A DNA stretch of 32,443 nt from Pleurobrachia bachei (GCA_000695325.1 AVPN01000725.1:7407-39849); one strand, 5' to 3'; shown: positions 12,815 to 22,761, numbered from the stretch's first letter. A program made the numbers and translations. Notes: a model not told the origin generated them from the sequence alone.

Positions 12815-14617
12815 AGACGATGTTATCTCTCTCTCGTGATATACATGATTATAGGTTTAGGCCGCGGTGTAATGGGTGAAAGACTATGAAAAGAGCGTCT
12901 CTGAGCCACTGGGATATATTTAATTTAATATAATAGACATAGCAGCGTTTATTGGAGTTTTGAGGTGAAAAGGAATCTGATCTGAGGAGCTGGCTTATTT
13001 TTTACTATCACACGCGTTACTACCCACGCGTTATATTTAACGCGTTGTTATCACGCATTAATTATCTGACAGAGTTATTAATATTAACTTAACTAACATC
13101 CCACTTGGATTGTTCTGCCACGTATTTGGTAGGATATAGCTCCAAGAGACGAAGAAATAGAGGGATATTGGGGAGGTAAGTGGTAAATATTAGTGGATTG
13201 AATTATGAGATTCGCAGGATTTATTTGGAAGGTAGGTGGAGCCCTTGTTGGGGCAACTCTGCTTCCCGACTGATTGACGCAGGGAGGACACATAGTTTAG
13301 TTACAACTAAACTATGTGTCCTCCCTGCGTCAATCAGTCGGGAAGCAGAGTTGCCCCAACAAGGGCTCCACCTACCTTCCAAATAAATCCTGCGAATCTC
13401 ATAATTCAATCCACTAATATTTACCACTTACCTCCCCAATATCCCTCTATTTCTTCGTCTCTTGGAGCTATATCCTACCAAATACGTGGCAGAACAATCC
13501 AAGTGGGATGTTAGTTAAGTTAATATTAATAACTCTGTCAGATAATTAATGCGTGATAACAACGCGTTAAATATAACGCGTGGGTAGTAACGCGTGTGAT
13601 AGTAAAAAATAAGCCAGCTCCTCAGATCAGATTCCTTTTCACCTCAAAACTCCAATAAACGCTGCTATGTCTATTATATTAAATTAAATATATCCCAGTG
13701 GCTCAGAGACGCTCTTTTCATAGTCTTTCACCCATTACACCGCGGCCTAAACCTATAATCATGTATATCACGAGAGAGAGATAACATCGTCTCTATTCGT
13801 TTTCATCGAACGGTGTGGTAATATAGTCGTCTCTGTACCCCGAGATATCTGGTGATACGAGTATTGATCCTTCAGGCAGGTCACCAGTCGGCACTGTGTC
13901 GTCTTTTCCGTAGATCTGTGGTAGAAAGAGTTAGTTACTTTAACTAGGGAGAGAGAGATATCATTGTAAGAAGAAGAATTGAACCGTGGACCGTGCCAAT
14001 GGCAATATGGCATGGCTGTAACAGTGAGTGCTGGTGGGGAACGATTTGGTGACATAGACACCTGGTGTGATCGCACTAGGTGGCTATGTCGCCAAGGGAA
14101 CGATCATCGCACAAAGTTTTCCGTGACGTATCTCACCGCAAAGTTATCGGCCCACATACCTGTGAAGATATTTTCCTCATTTGATCTCCCATTAGGTAGG
14201 TTCGGTAGAAGATTAGGAAGTCATCAGCAGTAACATCAGCAAGCGCATCTACCATCTTTTTCTTTCGAGCGAAATCACGAGGGGAATTGAAGATTTCCGA
14301 GTTGAGCTCCAAACTAAAATCTGTAGGAATATGATATGCTGTGTGAGTATCTCGGCAAAGCTTGGTATTGGGAAACAGGTCGTGCTGATAGGCGAAGTTA
14401 ACAACTACTGATTATAAAGCAAACTAATTCATTAGATTAATTAATTAAGCAATCAATAAAAGTATAATGGTACCTTTGAGGCTGATTTGTTTTTGTTCGA
14501 TCTGCTGTTGCATGGCAACTTTTAAACCCTCCCAGTTTGCCTTGCCCTCATTTGTGGAGTTGAGCTCATGGAAACTCGTGAACTGGAGCTCCAATAAGTT
14601 ATCGTGCCTAGGATAAT
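11990..14617. repeat. 2.6-kb palindrome at the 3' end of the M16 gene
   Basis: Left arm about 11990-13302, right arm about 13305-14617, with a 2-bp spacer (13303-13304). Position x pairs with 26607-x over the inner part. The inner part (about 12405-13302 with 13305-14202) looked identical wherever I compared it. Outer arms diverge: small indels in the intron and mostly third-position changes in exons. Loop-free symmetry means either strand could fold into a hairpin about 900 bp long. Confidence 0.95.
13793..14607 (-). pseudogene. Inverted partial copy of M16 exons 17-19
   Basis: Exons 17' (14607-14474), 18' (14320-14160) and 19' (13915-13793) keep the lengths, phases, splice sites and stop of the forward gene. 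Compared with the forward exons I count about 14 synonymous differences and one replacement (Ser to Asn, exon 17'), so the diverged part has been under protein-level selection or comes from another allele. No exon 16' is visible at higher coordinates: intron 16' runs into unrelated hairpin-rich sequence near 14700. As it stands it is a 5'-truncated gene copy with no visible promoter. It might be the end of a second paralogue, an allele joined tail to tail by assembly, or a true inverted duplication. Confidence 0.8.
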
Positions 14618-14720
14618 TGGATTGGATTCTTTAAAATGTTTAACGCGGAATAATTATTATGGAATTAGTTGCCTAGCTAGACTGTGTTAGAACATAACAA
14701 AGTTATTATATATATTACTA

Positions 14721-14739
14721 GCGCACCCAGTGGGTGCGC
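14721..14739. repeat. GC-rich hairpin GCGCACCC-AGT-GGGTGCGC
   Basis: Perfect 8-bp stem with a 3-base loop in AT-rich surroundings, 26 bp before a second hairpin. CTAA follows one base after the stem. Confidence 0.85.
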
Positions 14740-14755
14740 CCTAAATAAGGGGTTT

Positions 14756-14938
14756 TCACAAACCACCCGGCTTCGCCGGGTAGGCCTCTTTATACCCACC
14801 TTTGATGGTTGCTATGGCAACTAAATCGGTAACTGTAGTGACTGAATTGCTTGATTGTTTTCCGAAACAATCACTAACTGTCAGCAGAGTTAAAACAGCT
14901 GCTCCCAAGAAGAGGGCCGGCTGTTTAATGTATTTCAT
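14756..14938 (-). CDS. Possible small secreted peptide ORF (60 aa), uncertain
   Basis: An ATG-started frame begins MKYIKQPALFLGAAVLTLL, which has the shape of a signal peptide (Lys near the start, hydrophobic core, small residues by about 26), followed by a Ser/Thr-rich and then Gly/Lys/Pro-containing tail. I recognise no family. It overlaps the X-box-like site and the second hairpin, which encode part of its tail, so it could equally be chance or an exon of something larger. Confidence 0.2.
   Translation of the reverse strand: MKYIKQPALFLGAAVLTLLTVSDCFGKQSSNSVTTVTDLVAIATIKGGYKEAYPAKPGGL
14765..14781. repeat. GC-rich hairpin ACCCGGC-TTC-GCCGGGT
   Basis: Perfect 7-bp stem with a TTC loop, the same loop as the hairpin in the aquaporin intron (16994-17020). 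Confidence 0.85.
14808..14821. promoter_or_regulatory. X-box-like palindrome GTTGCTATGGCAAC
   Basis: Matches the RFX X-box consensus with intact half sites. It lies in the region just outside the right palindrome arm. Confidence 0.4.
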
Positions 14939-15250
14939 TGCCCGCTTTTGAGTTTTCCATCATTCGGCACTCCCATAATAATGGGTGTCACAAAGACATG
15001 TGATGCAGTCTGCAGAGCTGATACTTATGAGAAATGTGACACTGACAGGGGTGTCACTGACGGGGGTACTAATGAGGTTAACCAATTACGTGAAATGTGA
15101 TCAGATAGCAGGAGATCTGAGAGAACTGTTTGAATAGAAGGTGTCCCTATAGCAACATGAATGACGACACCCCAATCAAAATGACGTGTATGTGTTCTTC
15201 TTCTGTCGCGTGTGGTACCATGTCCCCCACTGCTGGGAGTGTTACACAGT

Positions 15251-15299
15251 ATCAGTCGGGAAGCAGAGTTGCCCCAACAAGGGCTCCACCTACCTTCCA
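15251..15299. repeat. Third copy of a 49-bp palindrome-core segment
   Basis: Identical over 49 bp to 13333-13381 and, inverted, to 13226-13274. Flanks on both sides are unrelated. In this copy the segment is followed directly by GTAAAT, a donor-like sequence. Confidence 0.9.
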
Positions 15300-16091
15300 G
15301 GTAAATATTAGGGCATTTTGTTACACACAAACTAATGGAGTATGAGTTTATTGTTTAGAAATATGTCCGCCGAGTAAGACCACCCTAAACTCGATCGTGA
15401 CCTGGTGTTCCCGGATGAGTGTATCAAAAAGCCCTAAAATTTACCACTTACAATATAAGGTGGGAATGGATTAATGTATTATTTATTACACAGAAGGTGT
15501 GTGAGGTACTGCACTATGTGTTTGAGCGTGATGTATCACACACGTGTGTGAGTGTGTGTTTTTTGTGTGTGATAAAAGTTTGTAGCCGTTGGATGACTGT
15601 TAAAAACTGTCTAATTTTATTTTTGATTAAACTAAAGTTTTGTGTTTAACTAATTTGTTAATTTTATTTGACTGATGCACCTGGCAAGCATAGTCTACAT
15701 TACATGGACCGAACTGTATGTTAAAGTGTATCATCATTCAACAGGCCGGATGTCCATGTGTCAGGTCAGCGGTCAGTCTATTAGACCAAAATTGGGATTT
15801 ATGAAATATCCCAGAGTCATAGTTCCACTCCCCGAAGAGAGACCGTAGTAAGGGTCTGTTCAGCTACGGTTTTACTTTCCACCCTCGGCCCTTACCCGCG
15901 CCCTTGGTTCAATGTGGGTTTATAACGCGCGCAGCCAGCATCTCAGCGCACGAAAGGGATCCAAATTGGACACAGCGCGTTACTGCACGTTTGAGGTGAT
16001 TGAACCGTCCAAACCAACGCGACCCCATCAGAATTGCCAATTGGGGAATTCTCACGTTTGTCAAACGTTCGGGCACGTCGCTGCCAAGTCA

Positions 16092-16140
16092 AATGTCAAT
16101 GGTATTTTCTAGAATATTCGACATTCTAGAAATTGACATT
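16092..16140. repeat. 49-bp foldback
   Basis: AATGTCAAT pairs with ATTGACATT at the ends, and TTCTAGAAT with ATTCTAGAA inside, giving an imperfect cruciform-capable palindrome. Confidence 0.8.
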
Positions 16141-16385
16141 CGATTAACGAACTTAAACTTATTTCCCAGAGGCCATATCGAATTTTGACCTCAAAAGTTA
16201 TATTTAGTAGAACACTTATAAACTCATGGTTAACAAATTAACATTATTACAACAAAATTCATTTTCGTATTCTCGGTCAACAAATAGAAATATAAGAAGC
16301 TCATGTTCACTGCAATAATCCACTGCATTACCTATGATCCTACCCAACTACCCTTCTTCATCTCTCTCAGGCTAGAAGTGTGCTA

Positions 16386-16391
16386 TTTATT
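16386..16391 (-). terminator. AATAAA poly(A) signal, distal copy
   Basis: AATAAA on the minus strand, about 265 nt past the distal aquaporin stop at 16657. The same signal lies at 17346-17351 in the proximal repeat. Confidence 0.6.
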
Positions 16392-16656
16392 ATAGTCTAT
16401 ACACTAAACTACACTTCTTACAATTATATATCACAAAACCACTATACATTTGAATATTGCATCCCAGGGTATTACTGTCTGTCTGTATGAAATCTTTGCA
16501 TATAATTGAGTTAGCAGGGGTGATTATAGGGCCTATTACGACCCTTATCGATCCCCCTGTAGCAGTTGTTATTACAATACACTAAGAACTAAGAAGGACG
16601 GTTAGGTCTAGATAATCTAGAAAAGGCCTCATATATCACAAAGTGTCTCTACCACT

Positions 16657-19554
16657 TTACATAACGAAAGAGGTCCTCTTTTCGTGCGGTGCACAAACCC
16701 CAGCAATTGTATGCTTAGCGTGCTCAGAGGTCGTAACGGAGGGCCCAGGGGCCACGGCTTGAAGGGGCCTGCACGGGCTGTAGTGGGGTTCAAACACATA
16801 GGTGTAGCCTAGTCCACCTACAACTGCAGCCATCATAGGTCCAATTATGTAGATCTAATTGGGAGACGGGATTAGAGAGGATATAAACATTATAAATCTA
16901 TTGATATAGCATGTACCATTATATCATTGTTTAGATAAAAACAAAGTTGCCTTGCTGCGAAGTCTGTCCATTCGGGCTCGCGTTAGCTCGCAGTCGCACC
17001 GGGCCTTCGGCCCGGGGCGAGAGCTGACAGACGTGGAACATGTCAAAAACAAAGTAGTCTAAAATACTTACATAAAAAGTGGAAGGGAACTCCCAATTGA
17101 CAAGGTTTGTTACAAGACTCCGGGCTGGGTTAATTCCACATCCAGTAGTTGGTACCTAGAACAGAGAGTCATATCAAACTGTGTAGCGCATAATGATAGA
17201 TAGTTCGGATCGCCCAAACCCTGTTCTGATTCTCGCGACAGTGCGCTCAGATAGGTCGGCACCGCCAGATAGCTTTAAAATCACCGAACCAAAGGGTAAA
17301 CCGTCTTTGGGTTTGCTATATCTCTCTCAGGCTAGAAGTGTGCTATTTATTATAGTCTATACACTAAACTACACTTCTTACAATTATATATCACAAAACC
17401 ACTATACATTTGAATATTGCATCCCAGGGTATTACTGTCTGTCTGTATGAAATCTTTGCATATAATTGAGTTAGCAGGGGTGATTATAGGGCCTATTACG
17501 ACCCTTATCGATCCCCCTGTAGCAGTTGTTATTACAATACACTAAGAACTAAGAAGGACGGTTAGGTCTAGATAATCTAGAAAAGGCCTCATATATCACA
17601 AAGTGTCTCTACCACTTTACATAACGAAAGAGGTCCTCTTTTCGTGCGGTGCACAAACCCCAGCAATTGTATGCTTAGCGTGCTCAGAGGTCGTAACGGA
17701 GGGCCCAGGGGCCACGGCTTGAAGGGGCCTGCACGGGCTGTAGTGGGGTTCAAACACATAGGTGTAGCCTAGTCCACCTACAACTGCAGCCATCATAGGT
17801 CCAATTATGTAGATCTAATTGGGAGACGGGATTAGAGAGGATATAAACATTATAAATCTATTGATATAGCATGTACCATTATATCATTGTTTAGATAAAA
17901 ACAAAGTTGCCTTGCTGCGAAGTCTGTCCATTCGGGCTCGCGTTAGCTCGCAGTCGCACCGGGCCTTCGGCCCGGTGCGAGAGCTGACAGACGTGGAACA
18001 TGTCAAAAACAAAGTAGTCTAAAATACTTACATAAAAAGTGGAAGGGAACTCCCAATTGACAAGGTTTGTTACAAGACTCCGGGCTGGGTTAATTCCACA
18101 TCCAGTAGTTGGTACCTAGAACAGAGAGTCATATCAAACTGTGTAGCGCATAATGATAGATAGTTCGGATCGCCCAAACCCTGTTCTGATTCTCGCGACA
18201 GTGCGCTCAGATAGGTCGGCACCGCCAGATAGCTTTAAAATCACCGAACCAAAGGGTAAACCGTCTTTGGGTTTGCTATTGCGGTATTTGCTAGACATAT
18301 TATTTTGGTATGCTGCACACACATGGGAAAGCCAATTAATTTTCTCTAATTATTGCGGTGGCATGCAACAGTGCCCTGTAATTCAGGTCTAGTGGCAGGC
18401 ACAAATATGTCCCAGGTAGGCATGTCCTAATTCAGTAAACAGAATTACTGTGCATACCATTATACCGCAATACCATAATTCTAGCCAAATTTCAGCAAAT
18501 TATAATTCCATCACACAATCAAATCATTACAGGAGGTAATTAGAGTTAATATTCCCGTTTCCCACGTTCTAATAATTCCTGTTTTGTTCAAACAAGGAGG
18601 GTGGAACAAGGCAAAATAATTCAACTTACCAGAAACATGTGAATAACGAAGATGGTAATTCCAATGGAGAGAGGCTGCTGGAACCCATTAGCATGGCCTC
18701 TCAATTCGTTTACATTGGCCAAAACCGTCAGAACAAGGAATAGTGTACCGAAGAACTCAATAAACAGGCCAGAGGCACCACTGACCCCTGATCCTAGCCC
18801 AACAGCTCCAGGGCATTTATCGAGAATAGCCCACATGACACCTGAGGAGGGGGGATTTAACATCAATCAACAGCTAGCAGGGGAAACATATTAGCTAGGG
18901 TGAGTGAAGAGTCAAAAATACCACTGCCCAATTATATATCTCAAGAAATTGCATATATAATACCTCTCTTTAACAGTTAGCTGTTAGTGAGAAGGGACAC
19001 CCTAAAAAATCTCCCCGACCCCCCCCTAACAATCACAACACCACTCACCACATCCTAGAAGTCCTCCCAAAATCTGGGCCAATGTGAATATAGCTGCTCG
19101 AGCTAGAGATATCTTCTTTGCAAAGAACAGTGCAAAAGAGACTGCGGGATTGTATTGCCCACCACTAATATCAGAAAACAGGTGAACACAACATCCAATT
19201 CCGAGACCAAAACCAAGACCAATTTGGAGAATTTCAGCGGAACCAAGGGGTGCAGCGTTGAAAGTTGCACCGTGAATAGCTGAAAAAGTGAAAACGTGAT
19301 TAGAACAATGCTAATGACCTCCCGGCCCGAGATCCCATAATACTAAACACTCTATTAATCTATTGAGAAGCTGAAAAATAACTCAATGATGTTGTTAATT
19401 AATTTAATTATCTCAATTTATTACCTCCAACACCGATAATGATTAGGAAGAATGATCCAACAAACTCCGCAAGTGCTTCCCTGGCACAATTCATTGACTT
19501 GAGATCCATTTCTGCGAGGACAAATCCTCCCGGTAAAAGATTTCCTGAGCCCAT
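16657..19554 (-). CDS. AQP: Aquaporin, orthodox water-channel type (AQP1-like), five exons
   Basis: Exons (minus strand): 19554-19425, 19279-19049, 18841-18630, then exon 4 at 18115-18032 (or copy 17155-17072) and exon 5 at 17814-17617 (or copy 16854-16657). Phases agree and the product is 284 residues, normal for the family. Helix 1 includes AEFVGSFFLIIIGVG. The two half-helix motifs are SGGQYNPAVS (NPA about 87-89) and GCGINPARS (NPA about 200-202). The aromatic/arginine filter aligns as Phe67, His188, Cys197 and Arg203, the AQP1 set, which favours water over glycerol. Cys197 corresponds to the mercury-sensitive cysteine of AQP1. The C-terminal tail is Ser/Thr-rich and ends RTSFVM. The proximal exon 4-5 copy is probably the one used, since it has its own poly(A) signal; both copies encode the same protein. 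Confidence 0.95.
16962..17032. repeat. Composite hairpin in aquaporin intron 4 (copy 1)
   Basis: Nested stems: GTCTGTC with GACAGAC (outer), GTTAGCTC with GAGCTGAC (middle, one mismatch), and a 12-bp inner stem TCGCACCGGGCC with a TTC loop at 17006-17008. Copy 2 is at 17922-17992. In copy 1 the inner stem has an A-G mismatch (998/17016) that is paired in copy 2. Confidence 0.85.
17346..17351 (-). terminator. AATAAA poly(A) signal, proximal copy
   Basis: Minus-strand AATAAA about 265 nt past the proximal stop at 17617. It would end the transcript before the distal exon pair is reached. Confidence 0.6.
18277..18472. mobile_element. Possible MITE, 11-bp terminal inverted repeats
   Basis: TATTGCGGTAT at 18277-18287 is exactly matched by ATACCGCAATA at 18462-18472. 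A further subterminal GGTATGC/GCATACC pair lies inside, and an internal ATTGCGGTGGCATGC echoes the ends. No clear target-site duplication and no coding capacity in 196 bp. Its left end coincides within 2-3 bp with the right edge of the 960-bp duplication. Confidence 0.5.
18581..18615. repeat. Dispersed TTGTTC...GAACAAGGC element
   Basis: GTTTTGTTCAAACAAGGAGG followed by GTGGAACAAGGCAAAA, in aquaporin intron 3. Related copies are at 5386-5425 (and its duplicate 6653-6692), 21291-21322 and 27322-27360. Ends TTGTTC and GAACAA are inverted repeats. Confidence 0.6.
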
Positions 19555-20183
19555 AGCTATTTCTGATGAAAGTGGTATTTAGGATAAGCTTGCAACGAGA
19601 GACGCGTAGAAGTGCGAAAATGCTATTACGAATGTCAAAGAAAATCAAGAACCGAGAGAATTGAAGCGATAAAATAAAGTTGATTGAACATGGTAGTTAC
19701 TCAGTAGGTGACGACAGGAAAATATAGCTGCACAGTGGGCTGCACACAGACATACATGAGACAAGAGTATTAGCGGGGAGGTAGTAGTACATAAAGGTGG
19801 TATACAAGGATACAAGGAGATTTGATACAAAGCAGATCGAGCCCCCTCGCGGTATCTCTATGAGGGACGTATAAGTAGGCCTGTAAACTGTTATACAGCA
19901 CAATTATAACACGAGAGAGAAGGGCCATGAACAGTGGTTAGAACAAGAATATTTAGTATTTACACAGATTTATCCATTATATAGCACGTGGGATTATAAG
20001 CTAAAGAAAATTGAGTTCAGTGATTTCGTCCCACAGTTTTCGTATCAAAACAATTTACAAAAAGTTTTCGCGTCATGCACGAGGGAGGGAAAGATATTAT
20101 TAATAGCTGCCGAAAATTCAAAATTATACAGTTGGAAATAAGAATGAAGGCTCACAGAAGAAAGAGGGAGACAGGACTGGAGA

Positions 20184-20231
<48 letters not shown>

Positions 20232-22495
20232 GAGAGTGAGAGAGAGTGAGAGAGAAAGAAAGTACGGAAGTGTAACACAAAGCGCTCTCTCACGTTAACA
20301 TAATAGCGGCCCAATAACGGGAGAGATGCCATCTTAGAGATCATAGAGGCTGAGAGAGGGAAGAGTTAGAGTGAGAGAAAGAGAGATGGATCGAAACAAA
20401 GAGAGATAACAAAACAGAGCGGGTACTAAACTAAATAAAATTAGTAATTAAGAAAGAGAAAAAAAGAGAAAGAAATACAGAATCTAGAGTGACAGAATGT
20501 TAATGCCATGAGAACTAGGCTACAAGCCGTGTCTCTAAACTTGTACAACAAAATTAAAAGGTGGGAATCAGTGTACCAGCACGCGTTGTAGAAAATGTAG
20601 AAAATAGCAATTTTATTTTCTGTATCTTGTGTTCCAGCTAATTGCTAGTTCCACACAGAACGAGAGGACAGTGTGTTGGAGAGTTGAAAGAGAAAACGGT
20701 AATTTTATTTGATTGGTGGTGGCAAACTTTTAGAAAAACTCAAATTTGGCACCTCGCTAACAGTATTAGCCGAGTTTAGAACAGGGGTTGAAGTTTGAAC
20801 CCACAACACTAAATCTAGTTCAGAAATTAAATTAAACGCGTTCCAGATTAATTTGATGATTTAACCATATTCGGAGGAGAACTCTTTTTGGATAAAAGTG
20901 AATTGAAAGGTGTGGTGTCTGACAAATTACCAGTCTTGAAACTACTTTCGGTATTTAATCTATCGTGCAGCCTTGGGAGTTCTTCTAATTTACGTACTTC
21001 GAGTAACTGCTAAGTGATTTATGAGGGATTAGATTGCTGTCAGTTAGAGCGACTCTTACACCCGGACAAGAAAGTTGGTGTATTTTCTAAAAATGGGACA
21101 CATGGTTGATGGAAATGATTGGTTGACAGGATACAGTCACTGATGTAGTAAGATATTCTCTAACCACTGATGCATAAGTTTACCGTAGCGATTTTTATGA
21201 GGGACAGTGTACTATTATGAATGTTTATGAATGATTCAAACTTTTGGATTGAGATTTGAGATTATATCGGCTTGAGGTACTGTCTCCTACTTGTTTTGTT
21301 CAAAGGAGGGACGAACGAGGCAATCTCCTACCTTGAAATTTTGAATGGTTCTTTAGTTCTCGTTCTATAGAAATAAAAGGACACGACCGCATGATCAAAT
21401 ATGGATAAAGTCGCAAGACCATGTGAACTAGGTAAGCGGTAAGGTTGACCCGTTTCCTGAGAATTTTACACGGTTTTGGCCAATGGGCCAATGGCCATAA
21501 CTCTTGAGTCGCCTGACACTAAAGTAGGAACAATTCAACATTGCATAACTCAACCATTGCCCATTTCTTGACCGATTTGCAAAATCTTAGGTTCATTGGA
21601 AAAAGGACATTAAGATATTTTATATGAGCTGAAGAAAAGAACAATTACACCACCGAGAATCAAATACAAAAGGGGGTGGCGGCCAACATCGGCCTGAATA
21701 TAAATAAGTGTAGACACTTCACAAATACAAAAGTAAACAAATACAAAAGTAATCCACTATCAAGTCAAATCGGGAGAAACTGGTCGTCATTGGTTTTTCC
21801 CACGTGTTATCCAACGCGACTTTCAATGAAGCTGGATTTAAACACCGCGAATGGATTTCTGCGTAATGCCGCGCAGACAAAAATGTTTTGCGCGTGCCAA
21901 ACGCCGCGCTTCTTTTTTATCTTTTTTTCACGATTAAATTTTAAAAAACTCGCGATTTTAAACTTTAAAATCTGGAAGTTTTGATTTTTTTTAAATTTTG
22001 AGTTTCCTGTTTCAGCGCTCATGGTTTTTAGGTTTAGGGCTAAAGCAGGGTTAGGGTTATGGATGGGGTTTTGTTTGGCGTTAGGGCTTGACATTTTCTA
22101 TCAGATAAACTTTGGATTAGCCAAAACGGTCGCGTGGTTTTGATTTTGGTGCAGGCCGCAGTCAGGGATTTGTTGATTTTAAACTTTAGCGGCTAAAATA
22201 AACTAGCTTTATAGGCAGCGGGCATTTGTTCACCCGCTAGGGTTTATATAACTGTAAAATCCAAAACATATTTTCTAGAATGAAGCGTCTGGGAACAGCA
22301 GGATAGAGAGGTGGACAAGTAAAGACACACCGTGTGGCGTCCACTTCTGTGTATCCTTGTTTCTCTGTCTGTGGGTCACCCTCCCTCCAAGCCAGGTTAG
22401 AATATTAGTTTGACCCTCTTTTCGAGCCAAGTTGATATTTTTAATTAAAAGCCATTCATACATTCATACCATTTGTTTATTCCCCTCCCCTCCTA
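19555..22495. other. Intergenic region between divergent aquaporin and WDR26
   Basis: No recognisable exon on either strand. It contains GA microsatellite 20181-20260, purine-rich DNA to about 20475, a dispersed element copy at 21291-21322, and a GGGTTAGGGTTA-containing stretch near 22047-22058. It presumably holds both promoters, but no core element was assigned. Confidence 0.55.
20181..20260. repeat. (GA)n microsatellite
   Basis: About 80 bp of GA dinucleotides with a few GTGA interruptions, upstream of the aquaporin start. Confidence 0.9.
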
Positions 22496-22690
22496 GGCTC
22501 GGTTTGCTGGGTAGCCCACTAAAAGTGTCCCAGTTATTGACACCTCCCTCCTCCCTGCAGGCTCGGTTTGACACACGCCTCCCCCTCCCTGCAGGCTCGG
22601 TTTGCTGGGTAGCCCACTAAAGTCTCTCAATTATTCACACCCCTCCCCTCCCATCAGGCTCGGTTTGCTGGGTAGCCCACTAGTTCTCCA
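22496..22690 (+). repeat. Tandem GGCTCGGTTTGCTGGGTAGC repeat upstream of WDR26
   Basis: Units begin at 22496, about 22560 (shortened), 22594 and 22657. Three carry GGCTCGGTTTGCTGGGTAGC followed by CCACTA, and each later unit is preceded by a pyrimidine tract plus CAG (CTCCCTGCAG or CTCCCATCAG), so every junction looks like a 3' splice site. The last unit ends about 75 bp before the WDR26 ATG. Confidence 0.9.
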
Positions 22691-22761
22691 GTAAAGGTCT
22701 GGAACGGGACCCTCTTACAGGGGAGATCGCTAGCCCCAGACCCGCCAAGAGGCTTCGAACC

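Larger units (their letters stand above)
14618..16360. other. Intergenic region, hairpins and repeats, no clear gene
   Basis: Lies between the inverted M16 copy and the aquaporin 3' end. It holds GC-rich hairpins at 14721-14739 and 14765-14781, an X-box-like site, a 49-bp copy of palindrome-core sequence at 15251-15299, and a foldback at 16092-16140. Several 60-70 codon frames (for example 15130-15345 and 15912-16112) have no recognisable similarity. Confidence 0.55.
16361..18279. repeat. 960-bp direct tandem duplication of the aquaporin 3' end
   Basis: Copy 1 is about 16361-17319 and copy 2 about 17321-18279, offset 960. A line-by-line comparison found one difference: G at 17016 against T at 17976, inside a hairpin stem. 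Each unit carries exon 4, intron 4, exon 5 with stop, the 3' UTR and an AATAAA signal. Confidence 0.95.

Noticed and set aside
12531-12839. 102-codon plus-strand frame with an identical twin on the minus strand (13768-14076)
   Set aside because: The duplication is explained by the palindrome. The frame is not the one that continues the M16 exons and spans intron 18; real exon 19 is 12692-12814 in another frame.
13093-13514. Mirror-image 66-68 codon frames at the palindrome centre
   Set aside because: Artefacts of perfect inverted symmetry in 3' UTR or intergenic sequence, with no similarity.
14981-15100. 39-codon Cys-containing frame MGVTKTCDAVC...
   Set aside because: Short, no signal sequence or similarity, and no splice context that links it to neighbours.
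22020-22090. GGGTTAGGGTTA-like stretch suggesting interstitial telomeric repeat
   Set aside because: Only about two consecutive units amid degenerate TTAGGG-like words, too short to claim a telomeric tract.
21676-22094. Overlapping 95-102 codon frames on both strands
   Set aside because: AT-rich, Lys/Asn/Phe-biased sequence without domain similarity or splice support.
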